A stretch of DNA of 64,000 nt from Takakia lepidozioides (GCA_030704615.1 CM060732.1:10352001-10416000), one strand, 5' to 3'; shown: positions 42,301 through 49,575, counted from the first letter of the stretch. The notes: a model not told the origin generated them from the letters alone. Numbers and translations are program-made.

Positions 42301-45300
42301 TCGCCTTCTCCTTTCACTTCTCTAATGTAAAGCAAAAATTGGGCTCGTGTGCCTCCTCCACGGCCCACTCCTTTGCTGCCTGAAGGTTTATTCGCCCTCC
42401 CACGGATTTGGGCGTTTCCGACACTCGTAAAACCTCGCCACCATTCCCACATGGCAGCGTGACTACTCTCTTGCGACCATCTATGACCGCTCCGGATTTG
42501 CTCAAAAAGGTCATCCCCAAAATGAGATCCACTCCATCGATCTGTAGATGGTGAAGTTCTCACGTCCCTCCCAACTCCCCAGTTGAAGAGGAACATCAAA
42601 CGCCAACCTGTCGCCAACTGTGGTTCTCCTTTGGCAGAACGCACCTCAATAGAGGCCCCCACGTCACTTGTCGGGAGTCCCAACTTTCGCGCTGCCGCCG
42701 CGTCATGAAGGAGTGCGACGCTCCTGTGTCCACCAACAACGACACGTTAGTTCCGGATATTATCCCATCCACAAACAATAACTGACTCCCTTTACGCAGG
42801 GCGCCAGTTTCCTGATACAACTCACAAGAAAATTTGCCTACCTTGCAAGTCCTGGCGACCACCGCTTCCACCAAGCGACTGATGGTATCTTCCGACAGCT
42901 CCGTGGTTGCCCGAGTCATGTTCAATTGTCGAGGTTTTGTGCACTTCTTGGCCATGTGCCCGGGCTCCCCGCAATTGAAACACACTCCATCAAAGGTCGC
43001 CTTCTGTCAGCCATAAGCCGCTCCACCCGCTTTTCCTTTCGAAGCACCGGGTGCCGCCTTGACGTGTGAAGGCCCTCCCTTCGATTTCCACGTGCCATTG
43101 TCGCCGCGTGGCCTATCCCACTTCTTTTCCGGTCGGGAGGAGTCACCTTCCCGCCGGGTCTTCTTGTGGTTCAGCTCTGTACGGCCTTGTCTCTCACCCC
43201 TAGGGACATCCGAGAAACATTCAGCCCTCTCAATTGCCTCGTTCAAAGTCTTGGGTGGCTTCTCCTCCAACTTCCGCCTGGCCCATGGGGCCAGTCCCGC
43301 CACAAAGTTGAAGACCATTTCTGGTTCTGCCATGTCCGCGACTTCGAGCAACAGCACATTGAAAGCCTGGACATACCCCCGAATGTCATCTGTTTGCTTC
43401 AAATTCCTCATCTTGTCCCGGGCAAGCCAGGACGCGTTGAGGGGCACAAACTGTCTCTTCATCAATTCCTTGAACCCACTCCAGTCCAAGGTTTCCGGGC
43501 TTGGACCTCGGTCGTGAAGGCGTTTCTGCCACCATTGTTGAGCATAGCCCCTCAAATAGGTGGGAGCCACTTCCACCCGATCCTCGTCACTCAACTTGGC
43601 CGCCCGGAAGTACTGCTCTAGCTCCAGGAGCCAGGTGTTGAGTGCCTTTTGATTTCGGACGCCCTCGAAGGTGCCGGGTTCCTTAAGCTTCACCTTAAAC
43701 TTTGCCTTAGTGGAAGTGGCATTAGCCGCCTTCAACACGTCTTTCAACGTCCCGTCAAACCGCCAACAACCCTTCCCAAAAGGCTGCCGGCATGGGAGGC
43801 ATCTGTTGGTCGGTCGGAGCTCTCACGGATTCCTCGGGCTCCGACTCCTCGGATTCCTCCCGCTCTTGAGCGGCCTCGCTTTCAGAAACCTGCGTCACTT
43901 CCTCAAACGGCCGCTTCGGTGACACGTCGCCCCCATCGGGCTCACTAGGATCATCATCTTTTGGGCCGTTCCGCTTTCGCTTTTGGCTTGCCCGACCCCA
44001 TGATGAGGCCAATCCCAAGGACGATTGCGTACTGAACTCTAAGCTCTGATACCAAGTGTCGCGCACCTCACTTCGATAAGCTCCCCTTCAAGTCATAGTT
44101 ACTCGCTTTGATGCGCGCGCTGACTCCCAACCTGGCCGCCGGGCCAACTTGGAGCTTTGGCTGCTCACCGGGACATAACGGTCCCCCTTCGCTTCCCACT
44201 AAACCCTCCACCTATTTGGGACTAGGAGAATTCCCTTTGGTAGATGGCAGTCCGGAACAGCTCCCCACTCTTTGGTCGCTTTCCGGCTCGCTCTCTTACT
44301 CACTAGTTTTTGGTCACCAACGGGCTTGCACCGTTCTCGGGGTCACTACTCCCCTTTATATATACTTCTGTAGCTGTCCGCGGGGTTTCACAACAGCCAT
44401 GCCATTTTATGGCGAACCACCACGAAAACCCTCGACTCCCGGTGATGAGTCGCGGTGAGTCTTGGCCCACTCACTACGGCCCCTATGGACCGTGATGAGT
44501 CCCAAGACTCCCCACGACTCCCACCACGAGGTCTCCGCCCCCATGGTGAGTCCTATGCCACCCCCACTAAGTCCCGCTAAGCTACCACCACCCCTTGTGG
44601 AGCCACCCCCACCGCAACCCGGTGTGCGGGGCTCCACCTAGTGAGCGCCTCCGCCTCCTTGGTGCCTTGGGCACTCAAGGGTGCTTCAGCCCCCCATACC
44701 TATCGCTGCCGCTGCCCCCACCACAGGGGCAACCCCTCATGTGTCCCGACCCCCTTGCCCTCAAGGCAAAGGGCCGCGACATAGACCACCTCTGACGTTT
44801 TCATTTCCTTCTCTGCAGACTCTTATCTTTCAGGCATTTTGCTTCGTGAAGGAACATTCGAAATTCAAATTACGTGAAGCAGGAAGACTTGTTGATTCCA
44901 CAGTTGATCCACTGGAGTATAACATCCTGTTCAACCATGTGGGAGAGAAGGACATTCTTTGTGATTTGTCGGGCAAGCCATGGAGGTATGGCAGGACCAG
45001 GAGTCCTGCATTCATCCAGACGCTCATGGAAACGTGTACGGATTTGAAGGCAGGGTCCTTGACGTCACTGCAAATACAGGTGAGAACGTTAATTGAATGC
45101 GGCACCGAAATTGACACCATTTCCGTTTGTGTATGTTTGCTTGTGCGAGGAAGCGACTCATTCTTGAGTTTGGCTGTGGTTGTGTCGTATGAATTCGCAG
45201 GTGCCTGTATGTGGGCGGGAAGGATGTCAAACCGATTTGTGTTCTCATTTGAGGGGGATACGGCCTTGTACAATTACAATTTGGCGGGCCTTCAGCGTTT

Positions 45301-46018
45301 GCCTCCGACTGAGGATCCCAAAAACGCAGAAGAGGACGTGGAAAGAGAGGAGGAAGTCCAGGAAATTCGTTCGATGCAGGGGCGCCCGAAGCCGCTTCCC
45401 CCAATGCCTGTCTTCGAGTGAGTTGCACCATAGTAAGTGTATTGGTTTCGGTTGTAGGGACCATGCAACCTGCCGATGATTCCCTGTTTGAATTCTCTAA
45501 TGTACTTCAATGTTGTGCGTACACTCAGCCTTGCAGAGTCGTCCGACGAGGAGAAGCTGGGAGACTTGCCCGAATCGGACCCTGTTGCAGAGGAGGAGAC
45601 AGAATCGCATCGGCCATTCTTTGCCAGAAAATCGTTTCTCGCGAGTCCCCAGAAGCCTTTTTTTCTACCAGCACGGCTGCCAGAGAAGCCATCAGGATGG
45701 AGGATAGGCCTACTCGGTTAGAGCAATTGACATACGGGAATGAGCAGAGAATTATAATGAGGCGTGAGGCCAAACATAGAATTGTGAAAGGCAGAGTTAG
45801 GAAGTTCGTAATAGAATCCGCGTCCGAGAGCGAGGGGAATGTTGAGGACACTTCCGCACCCAGGTGGACAGTTCCGGCTGGTGAGGATGGTATTTTTGAG
45901 GGAGGGCTTCTCAGAGTAACAGCGGTAGCGGCAGTGCAGGTTCGGGGCAGGTGGAAGGCAGCCATCTTTGCATGAGGCCGGGGATGCATCGGACAGTGAT
46001 AGCGGATCCTCACCATAG
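21357..46018 (+). CDS. MULE1 gene III: multi-exon ParB-like / possible methyltransferase-like protein
   Basis: Splice-compatible exons, by my reading, are about 21357-22180, 22324-22512, 22562-22888, 36031-36149, 36229-36442, 36664-37802, 44819-45079, 45201-45417 and 45529-46018, most with GT/AG borders. B2 sits in the third intron and C in the sixth. The N-terminal part has [19 protein letters not shown] followed by [12 protein letters not shown], the pattern of ParB/sulfiredoxin-like domains (a DGNHR-type motif). A Lys/Glu-rich linker with KKKKQQ follows (exon 36664-37802). Its end contains [11 protein letters not shown] ... [10 protein letters not shown], which resembles motif IV of DNA methyltransferases (DPPY/DLPYG), but the key residues are altered. 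The C-terminal part is acidic/Ser-rich. Several one-base shifts interrupt it. Domain calls are inference. Confidence 0.55.
22219..22290 (+). promoter_or_regulatory. GGYRCCGAAAT motif in intron 1 of gene III
   Basis: An exact copy lies at 22219-22229 (GGCGCCGAAAT), and a one-mismatch copy at 22280-22290. Both lie between the GTAAGT donor at 22181 and the CAG acceptor at 22321-22323. Confidence 0.7.
22931..22935 (+). repeat. Left TSD of B2 (TTATG)
   Basis: TTATG precedes the TGTTAG start of the left LTR and recurs at 35989-35993 after the right LTR. This perfect 5-bp duplication dates B2 as inserted into the third intron of MULE1 gene III. Confidence 0.95.
22936..23884 (+). repeat. 5' LTR of B2
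   Basis: It starts TGTTAGAGGACTG and ends GCGCGACA. The minisatellite of CACAGC-type units spans about 23054-23265. The remainder is almost identical to 35055-35988; most differences are one-base indels. Confidence 0.95.
23885..23906 (+). promoter_or_regulatory. Primer-binding site of B2
   Basis: TGGCGACCATACTGGGGACC follows the LTR after TT. It starts with TGG, complementary to a tRNA CCA end. The same sequence occurs on the minus strand next to the B3 LTR. I do not assign the tRNA. Confidence 0.7.
23907..24486 (+). other. Leader of B2
   Basis: This is about 580 bases between the primer-binding site and the first gag-like frame. Short frames at 23927-24151 and 24283-24465 show no recognisable domain. 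It may include upstream coding sequence split by shifts. Confidence 0.5.
24487..25721 (+). pseudogene. Gag of B2 (N-terminal part and core)
   Basis: The first frame (24487-24828) is charged and Ser/Pro-rich. After acidic Gly/Ser-rich sequence, the frame at 25143-25721 carries a retrotransposon gag core: [20 protein letters not shown], then an [14 protein letters not shown] helix. Shifts near 24830, 25000 and 25720 split it. Gag forms the particle that packages element RNA. Confidence 0.8.
25722..26738 (+). pseudogene. Nucleocapsid part of Gag of B2
   Basis: A Lys/Glu-rich stretch is followed by an Asn/Gly/Arg-rich repeat (RGNYQGN type, about 26240-26310), then a CX2CX4HX4C zinc knuckle, [14 protein letters not shown], near 26373-26414. 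The tail is acidic. Knuckle and Arg/Gly repeats are RNA-binding features. The frame changes near 26330. Confidence 0.8.
26928..27441 (+). pseudogene. Aspartic protease of B2
   Basis: The frame has [15 protein letters not shown], the retroviral-type protease active site, with Gly in place of the usual Thr/Ser (DGG rather than DTG/DSG). The flap and the second half ([11 protein letters not shown]) follow in a frame shifted at about 27235. It would process the element polyprotein; as assembled it is split. Confidence 0.75.
27642..29006 (+). pseudogene. Reverse transcriptase and RNase H of B2
   Basis: A lead-in region (27642-27911), fingers ([19 protein letters not shown]), palm ([12 protein letters not shown]) and then, in another frame from 28257, [14 protein letters not shown] and the catalytic FLDDFS lie in family order. 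Thumb/connection and the RNase H start ([26 protein letters not shown]) follow. A TAG at about 27910 and frame shifts near 28255 and 28985 interrupt it. B1 carries the matching C-terminal part. Confidence 0.88.
28979..29341 (+). pseudogene. RNase H C-terminal part of B2
   Basis: [22 protein letters not shown] and [16 protein letters not shown] are the last RNase H motifs. It is the region into which element A inserted in B1. Confidence 0.85.
29335..30764 (+). pseudogene. Integrase of B2
   Basis: The HHCC zinc finger (29335-29658; [15 protein letters not shown]) and the catalytic core and C-terminus (29643-30480) are in frames joined by a shift near 29640. The core carries the ISDQGSHF and NGQAEATNK acidic motifs. 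After about 30480 the frame runs into CACAGC-like repeats, so the natural end is close to the stop position seen in B1. Confidence 0.88.
30480..31610 (+). other. B2-specific 1.1-kb segment after integrase, with a CACAGC-type minisatellite
   Basis: B1 lacks this segment. It contains an internal array at about 30612-30790 built of CACAGCCTATCACAGC-like units, the same type as in the LTRs, followed by about 800 bases with only weak frames (31185-31565, 126 codons, unrecognised). It may be a deletion in B1 or an acquisition in B2. Confidence 0.7.
31754..35016 (+). pseudogene. Post-integrase ORFs of B2 (unknown protein with long coiled coil)
   Basis: Frames at 31754-32002, 32118-32441, 32315-32953, 32950-33633, 33626-34219, 34018-34524 and 34552-35016 follow the B1 frames in order: acidic N-terminal part, coiled coil, Pro/Gln linker, Trp/Tyr/His-rich domain and Ser/Arg-rich tail. 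In several places adjacent frames are linked by a one-base shift. Conservation across copies of about 3.2 kb of non-replication coding sequence is unusual. Function unknown. Confidence 0.75.
35038..35054 (+). other. Polypurine tract of B2
   Basis: GAGGGGGGAAGGGG followed by TAA abuts the TGTTAG of the 3' LTR. Confidence 0.85.
35055..35988 (+). repeat. 3' LTR of B2
   Basis: It matches 22936-23884. The minisatellite (about 35180-35365) is rearranged relative to the left LTR, while flanking sequence is nearly identical. It ends GCGCGACA, followed by the TTATG duplication. Confidence 0.95.
36512..36589 (+). promoter_or_regulatory. Two GGYRCCGAAAT motifs in an intron of gene III, one a full dyad
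   Basis: Exact copies lie at 36512-36522 and 36579-36589. The second is part of TATTTCGGTGCCGAAATA, with 8-base inverted arms around TG. They lie between the donor at 36443 and the acceptor ending at 36663. Confidence 0.75.
37837..37847 (+). promoter_or_regulatory. Motif copy TGCGCCGAAAT in the sixth intron of gene III
   Basis: This one-mismatch copy is flanked by AATTTC on the left and ends GAAATT, making an inverted repeat. It lies 34 bases after the GTATGC donor and 20 bases before the C insertion. Confidence 0.6.
37867..38587 (-). repeat. 3' LTR of C
   Basis: It is the partner of 44057-44781. I count ten single-base indels and one substitution. A TATA-like TATATA (about 38166-38173) reads as TATATAAGGG on the minus strand. 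Pro/Ser-rich frames inside it are not genes. Confidence 0.92.
38588..39417 (-). other. 3' untranslated region of C
   Basis: There is no supportable gene between the chromodomain end and the 3' LTR. A G-rich purine run on the minus strand (GGTAGGGGTGTG) next to the LTR is the likely polypurine tract. Confidence 0.6.
39418..39816 (-). pseudogene. Integrase C-terminus and chromodomain of C
   Basis: [15 protein letters not shown] is the typical end of chromovirus integrase, followed by [11 protein letters not shown] and, one base shift later, [16 protein letters not shown], the chromodomain core. Chromodomains of this type bind modified histones and steer integration to heterochromatin. The shift near 39650 breaks it. 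Confidence 0.88.
40050..40790 (-). pseudogene. Integrase of C
   Basis: The zinc-finger end ([18 protein letters not shown]) and core ([31 protein letters not shown]) are clear. The downstream core ([18 protein letters not shown]) is in another frame at 40050-40379. At least two shifts separate the parts, and the middle is poorly readable. Confidence 0.8.
41101..41346 (-). pseudogene. RNase H of C
   Basis: [20 protein letters not shown] and [13 protein letters not shown] are RNase H motifs with the catalytic Asp and Glu. The remainder of the domain toward 40800 is in shifted frames. Confidence 0.8.
41395..42250 (-). pseudogene. Reverse transcriptase of C
   Basis: In order: [54 protein letters not shown], then [12 protein letters not shown] with the catalytic YIDD-type motif and [15 protein letters not shown]. 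These are spread over four frames joined by one-base shifts. Motif wording is typical of plant chromoviruses. Confidence 0.88.
42314..42985 (-). pseudogene. Zinc knuckle and aspartic protease of C
   Basis: [14 protein letters not shown] is a CX2CX4HX4C knuckle (start of the frame). [12 protein letters not shown] is the protease active site. [19 protein letters not shown] is the C-terminal protease motif in a shifted frame. Confidence 0.85.
43007..44010 (-). pseudogene. Gag of C
   Basis: The 246-codon frame (43747-43007) holds a retrotransposon gag domain: [53 protein letters not shown]. An acidic N-terminal extension (44010-43755) is in another frame. The knuckle follows directly in a third frame. 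Confidence 0.85.
44043..44056 (-). promoter_or_regulatory. Primer-binding site of C (tRNA-iMet type)
   Basis: On the minus strand, TGGTATCAGAGC follows the 5' LTR with a short spacer. Confidence 0.88.
44057..44781 (-). repeat. 5' LTR of C
   Basis: It is the partner of 37867-38587. On the minus strand it holds a good TATA-box candidate, TATATATAAAGG (about 44354-44364), suitably placed to start the element RNA. Confidence 0.92.
45101..45111 (+). promoter_or_regulatory. GGYRCCGAAAT motif in an intron of gene III
   Basis: The exact copy GGCACCGAAAT lies 22 bases after the GTGAGA donor, in the intron 45080-45200. Confidence 0.7.
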
Positions 46019-46269
46019 CAAAGTCTCATTTGGATCCTTTTGTTGTACAGTTCTGAAACACTTAATGAAAATATTGACGATTTGAAAAATCATTGTGTTC
46101 AGACTGCTTGTCGATTCCCTACATTTCTTCCGCCAACCAAAATGTATAATAAAAGCAGAAGAGACGCAAACTTCAGTGAAGAACCCTACAAGTAATTATG
46201 CACACCATCGAGCCGGAACTTGAAGCCATGAAAAACCCTGCCGTTTCTAACATTCCTATTGGGAAATTT

Positions 46270-46525
46270 GGCGCCGAAATAGCCCAGTGCGCGCCTTCGT
46301 TATATGGGCCTCAAAAATTCCACGGATGAATTACTGCACCAAAATATCGCGATGGAAGCCTTCAGCACATTCCACTTGGGTATTCGGCGCCGAAATAGCC
46401 CGTTCTGCGCCTTAATACCGCACTATATCACATTTTAAGAGGTAATTTTGGTGCCGAAATACCACGGTGGATGTCTTCAAAACACCATTTTAGCACACTG
46501 CTCTTGGGAATAACGGTGCCGAAAT
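46270..46525 (+). promoter_or_regulatory. Right cluster of the GGYRCCGAAAT motif
   Basis: Exact copies lie at 46270-46280, 46386-46396, 46450-46460 and 46515-46525, between the end of gene III and the right subterminal repeats. Orientation is the same as at the left end, so they are not part of the inverted ends. Confidence 0.78.
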
Positions 46526-46629
46526 ACCTCATTCCGCATCCTGGAAAGAGAGAAACAGACCCTATTACCGAGGTAAGAGAACATAACACCGTCAATAAAG
46601 GCAGAAAAATTCCAATTCCGCGGATGCCT

Positions 46630-46684
46630 GCTCATGAGCTCATAGGCTCATAGGCTCATAGGCTCATGGGCTCATGCGCTCATG
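46630..46684 (+). repeat. Right subterminal GCTCATR repeats of MULE1
   Basis: Seven copies of GCTCATG/GCTCATA start at 46630, 46638, 46646, 46654, 46662, 46670 and 46678, an exact 8-base period running into the terminal repeat. Confidence 0.9.
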
Positions 46685-46698
46685 AAATAGTAAACCTC
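46670..46698 (-). repeat. Right TIR of MULE1
   Basis: Its reverse complement starts GAGGTTTACTATTTCATGAGC and aligns without gaps to 16018-16046. It is followed by the second 9-bp duplication at 46699-46707. Confidence 0.88.
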
Positions 46699-46707
46699 GT
46701 TCCCCAG

Positions 46708-47626
46708 TATGGTCGCCAAATGTCGAGCGGCTTTTACTCACCCATCCCTTTTGCTATCCGAGGTGGGAACTCCAAGATAGAAGAGTTGGATATCTCTAAG
46801 CACTTAGCCCGCTCAGAACAATTAGTCATGACCTACAACTAGTGGTCATGGTTGTGCTTCCTGTTTGTATTTCTTCTTGCCTTCATGTTAGCAAATTACC
46901 TTACTGTGTATACTTAAGCATCAGATTGCTTCAGTATCTATCAAGTTCCATTCACTCATCCATTCATTCCATAGCTTCACTCCAGTCTCTCTACACAGTG
47001 TGATTGTATCGAATAAGTATCAAATTAAGATTTATCATGTATCAGGCCGAAGCCATGGTGTCCCTAGCCTGCTCTATGGTATATCACTACAGCTTGCATC
47101 ATCAGTTCGTGACTCCTCCATCTCTCCGTTCCAGATCGTGCTCTCATTCCCAATGGCTAAGTCTTGATCTCCGGAAGTGTCCTCCCCAGAAGTGCTCCCC
47201 GAGAAGTGTCATCTCCATGTTGCTACTCTGCCTAATTTACCTGCAAGCTGTTCTAACCGCCTAACTAACTAACTGTCACCCAAGAAGTAAGCACGTTCCT
47301 TCTGCAGATGTCGTTCCCACACAGTCGTTCCCTACCAGTGATAACCGTTGCCTATGTACGCTGTGACGGACTGTGCCAAGCTGTGTCGGGCTGTGACTGT
47401 GCCAAGCTGTGACTTGCTATGTCGGACTGTGTCGGGCTGTGACTGGCTGTGTGAAACTGTGTGAAGCTGTGTCGGGTTGTGTCGTGCTGTGTCGGGCTGT
47501 GCGAAGCTTGTGTACCACCCTATAAGCCTGTGTTGGTCTAAGTCTACCATCGTAAGTCTGTGCAAAAATTAAGGGTACCCCACAGAACCCGTAAAAAGTG
47601 TCTAAGTCCCAGACAGCCCTCTAACA
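46708..47626 (-). mobile_element. B3: LTR plus primer-binding site of a B-family element
   Basis: On the minus strand 47626-46721 is a B-type LTR (TGTTAGAGGGC...CTCGACA) with its own CACAGC-type minisatellite (about 47365-47515). The bases after it, 46720-46699, are the B primer-binding site and leader start. MULE1 lies exactly where the leader continues; the leader is picked up again at 16017-15998. B3 is therefore the oldest visible host of the nest, and the remainder of its body is outside the window. Confidence 0.88.
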
Positions 47627-49574
47627 TACACCGAATTGAAGGAAGTACCTTCTTACATTAGAAAAAAAAATGAGGCCAAAGAAAGGCTACTCCAAGGTGC
47701 ATTTGTGTCCCTATAGCTGCTCAAGGCGGGCAGATATTTTTGAAATGTACTTGAACGTCCACCGTGGCAAAATGGATGAATTCCACCGTGACGATGTTTC
47801 CACCGTGGCAAAATTATTTCCACGGAGGATGACGTTTTTGGCGGGGAGCGCCGGCTTCTCGCGCGCTTCTTCCCCGCTTCTCGCGCGCGGCTTCTTCCAT
47901 TTTCTCGCCGTTCTTCCATCTCCTCTTGCAGCGTGTACTGCTTGCGATGTGAGCAACGTGAGTATCGTGCTCAGATCATTGTGCTTAGGGGTAAGTTTTG
48001 TGAATGAGTTCCTTTATCTGGTTGTGAAGGCTTTGATTCTAGCATGTGGTAGTGTAGCGTGGGGAGCAGCTGCAGGGAGGTAGTGTGGTGGCGTAGCGTC
48101 GCGAGTGTTTGCCTGCAGTACGCGCTAACCTTGCTCTGTGCAAGTTGTGTCAAATTTAAAGTATGGTAAAGCTCTGGTCTTCTTCTGTAATTGCTTTGCC
48201 AGACTTGTCATCCTTCTCCCATTATTCGTGAGACTCACTCTCACATGGTGCATCAGTACGTGGACCCTTGTGTTGTGTGCATTGTGTCAGTGCTGATGCA
48301 ATCGCTAGGGCTTGGCGAATTCTTGAAAGTATACCAGGGCGAGCCACGGGTGCTTACAGTCATAGTCAGGTATTGTGGTGCAACGTTGTAAGTTCAATTC
48401 ACTTGTTTATCTAGACACACTGGGAGAGGTTGTATTAGGTGCCTAGTAAGTGACGAGGGATCAACGCGTCGATCCAAGAGCTTTTCGGTACAATTTCACA
48501 AGGCTGCCAGCTGATGTAGAGCCACTGATGCTTGCAAGTAGCGTATGGCTTTGAAGTTGGGCTCGAAGGCAGCTACCCAACAACCATAAGCTGCTGCTAT
48601 GAGGGAGAAGTATCCAATCTGCTCGTTTTTAATCTTCCAGGGGTATTTTCCATCTTGTTCATCTTGAGTTTTACATTAGAGAACCGCAGGTCTTTAGGTG
48701 CATAGTTAGGGATGCCCCATGCAGCTGCAAACCGCGTATTCTGGTACGGGACTAGATTTCGCTAGAACGGATTTTACCCGGCTATGTAGCTACCACTTAT
48801 TCAACGCATGCTGCAGGTACCCTAAGGACGCTGACAAAGTTCTGTTAGCCAAGCAAATTGGTTTGATATGAAGCCAGGTAACATTTCATCGCAGAGGGTT
48901 TCTTGCTTGCGCTTGACAATGAGGTGTATGCTTGGGTTTCTGTCTGCCAAGGCTGAATGAGTAGTTTGCTAAGCGAGCCAGCGCCCTGCTTGTGTCCGCT
49001 GGGAAGCAATCCTCGGCGCTCGTCGGTGACCTTACCGCAATGTTCGATGCACACCAACATACCTGTGATCACAACAAGGACTTCAGAGAAGATCGGAGAA
49101 CTGACCTTAAAAACAAACTGAGTTCACAGAAATGGGCCTCTTGACTGGTATGTGTAGAATAACTTTGTGGTTGAGCTTCATATTCAGAACCACGTTGTGT
49201 GGCACTAATGAATTTGACTATGGCTCTGTATGGAGACTTTGGCTCTGGATTTGACTTTGGCTTTGGCACTTGTATGCAGGAACATTTCTAGCAGCGAAGT
49301 ACAGCAATAGATCCACCACAGTTGCTGCCACCACACTGAAGCAGGTCTGTCCTTACTCACAACTCGGTCTTCTCTTCAATAGGTACTAACAGATAGGTAC
49401 TGATGGGTAGGTACTGACAGCCATAAGAAATCCCTTTGACACTCATTTTAGTCAGAATGTAGTCAGAATGGGAATTTTCTGGATCTGAAAACAGTGGATC
49501 AGTGTAAACATCGAGGGACCCTTTCTCTGTACATTTTCTCTACAAGGGGCATCTAAGACATAACCATTTCTTCA
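47627..49574. other. Intergenic stretch without a supportable gene
   Basis: Frames here are short and without recognisable domains. CCACCGTGGCAAAA is repeated at about 47760 and 47801, and CGCGCG-rich sequence follows at 47855-47890, which could be promoter-proximal. I see no RNA gene. Confidence 0.4.
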
Positions 49575-49575
49575 G

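Larger units (their letters stand above)
37867..44781 (-). mobile_element. Element C: chromovirus-type Ty3/gypsy retrotransposon, broken frames
   Basis: LTRs of 721 and 725 bases (TGTCGCG...CGCGACA) flank gag, protease, RT, RNase H, integrase and a chromodomain, all on the minus strand. A tRNA-iMet-type primer-binding site abuts the right-hand LTR. The flanking pentamers TAGGC (37862-37866) and TAGAC (44782-44786) are a one-mismatch target duplication. C inserted in an intron of MULE1 gene III. LTR differences are almost all one-base indels, so the coding breaks may partly be assembly errors. Confidence 0.93.
16018..46698 (+). mobile_element. MULE1: Mutator-like DNA transposon, about 10.7 kb plus two nested retrotransposons
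   Basis: The ends form an imperfect 29-bp inverted repeat (five mismatches by my alignment) and are flanked by the perfect 9-bp duplication GTTCCCCAG, the size typical of Mutator elements. Subterminal GCTCATG repeats lie inside both ends. Removing B2 (13,058 bases with one TSD) and C (about 6,920) leaves about 10.7 kb. It carries a small + strand gene, a minus-strand transposase with MULE hallmarks and a long + strand multi-exon gene. Both retrotransposons sit in introns. It inserted in the leader of B3. Reading frames contain many one-base shifts, so activity cannot be judged from this assembly. Confidence 0.88.

Noticed and set aside
46266-46280. TTTGGCGC as an E2F site explaining the repeated motif
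   Set aside because: Only this copy fits the E2F consensus; the other copies have TTTCGG or lack the left arm.
22936-47626. Treating the B-type LTR at 46721-47626 as a simple solo LTR
   Set aside because: The primer-binding site and leader start are retained next to it, and the leader resumes beyond MULE1, so it is part of an interrupted element.
47670-48083. 137-codon frame near the B3 LTR as a gene
   Set aside because: Composition is biased by CGCGCG-rich and simple sequence; no domain or splice support.
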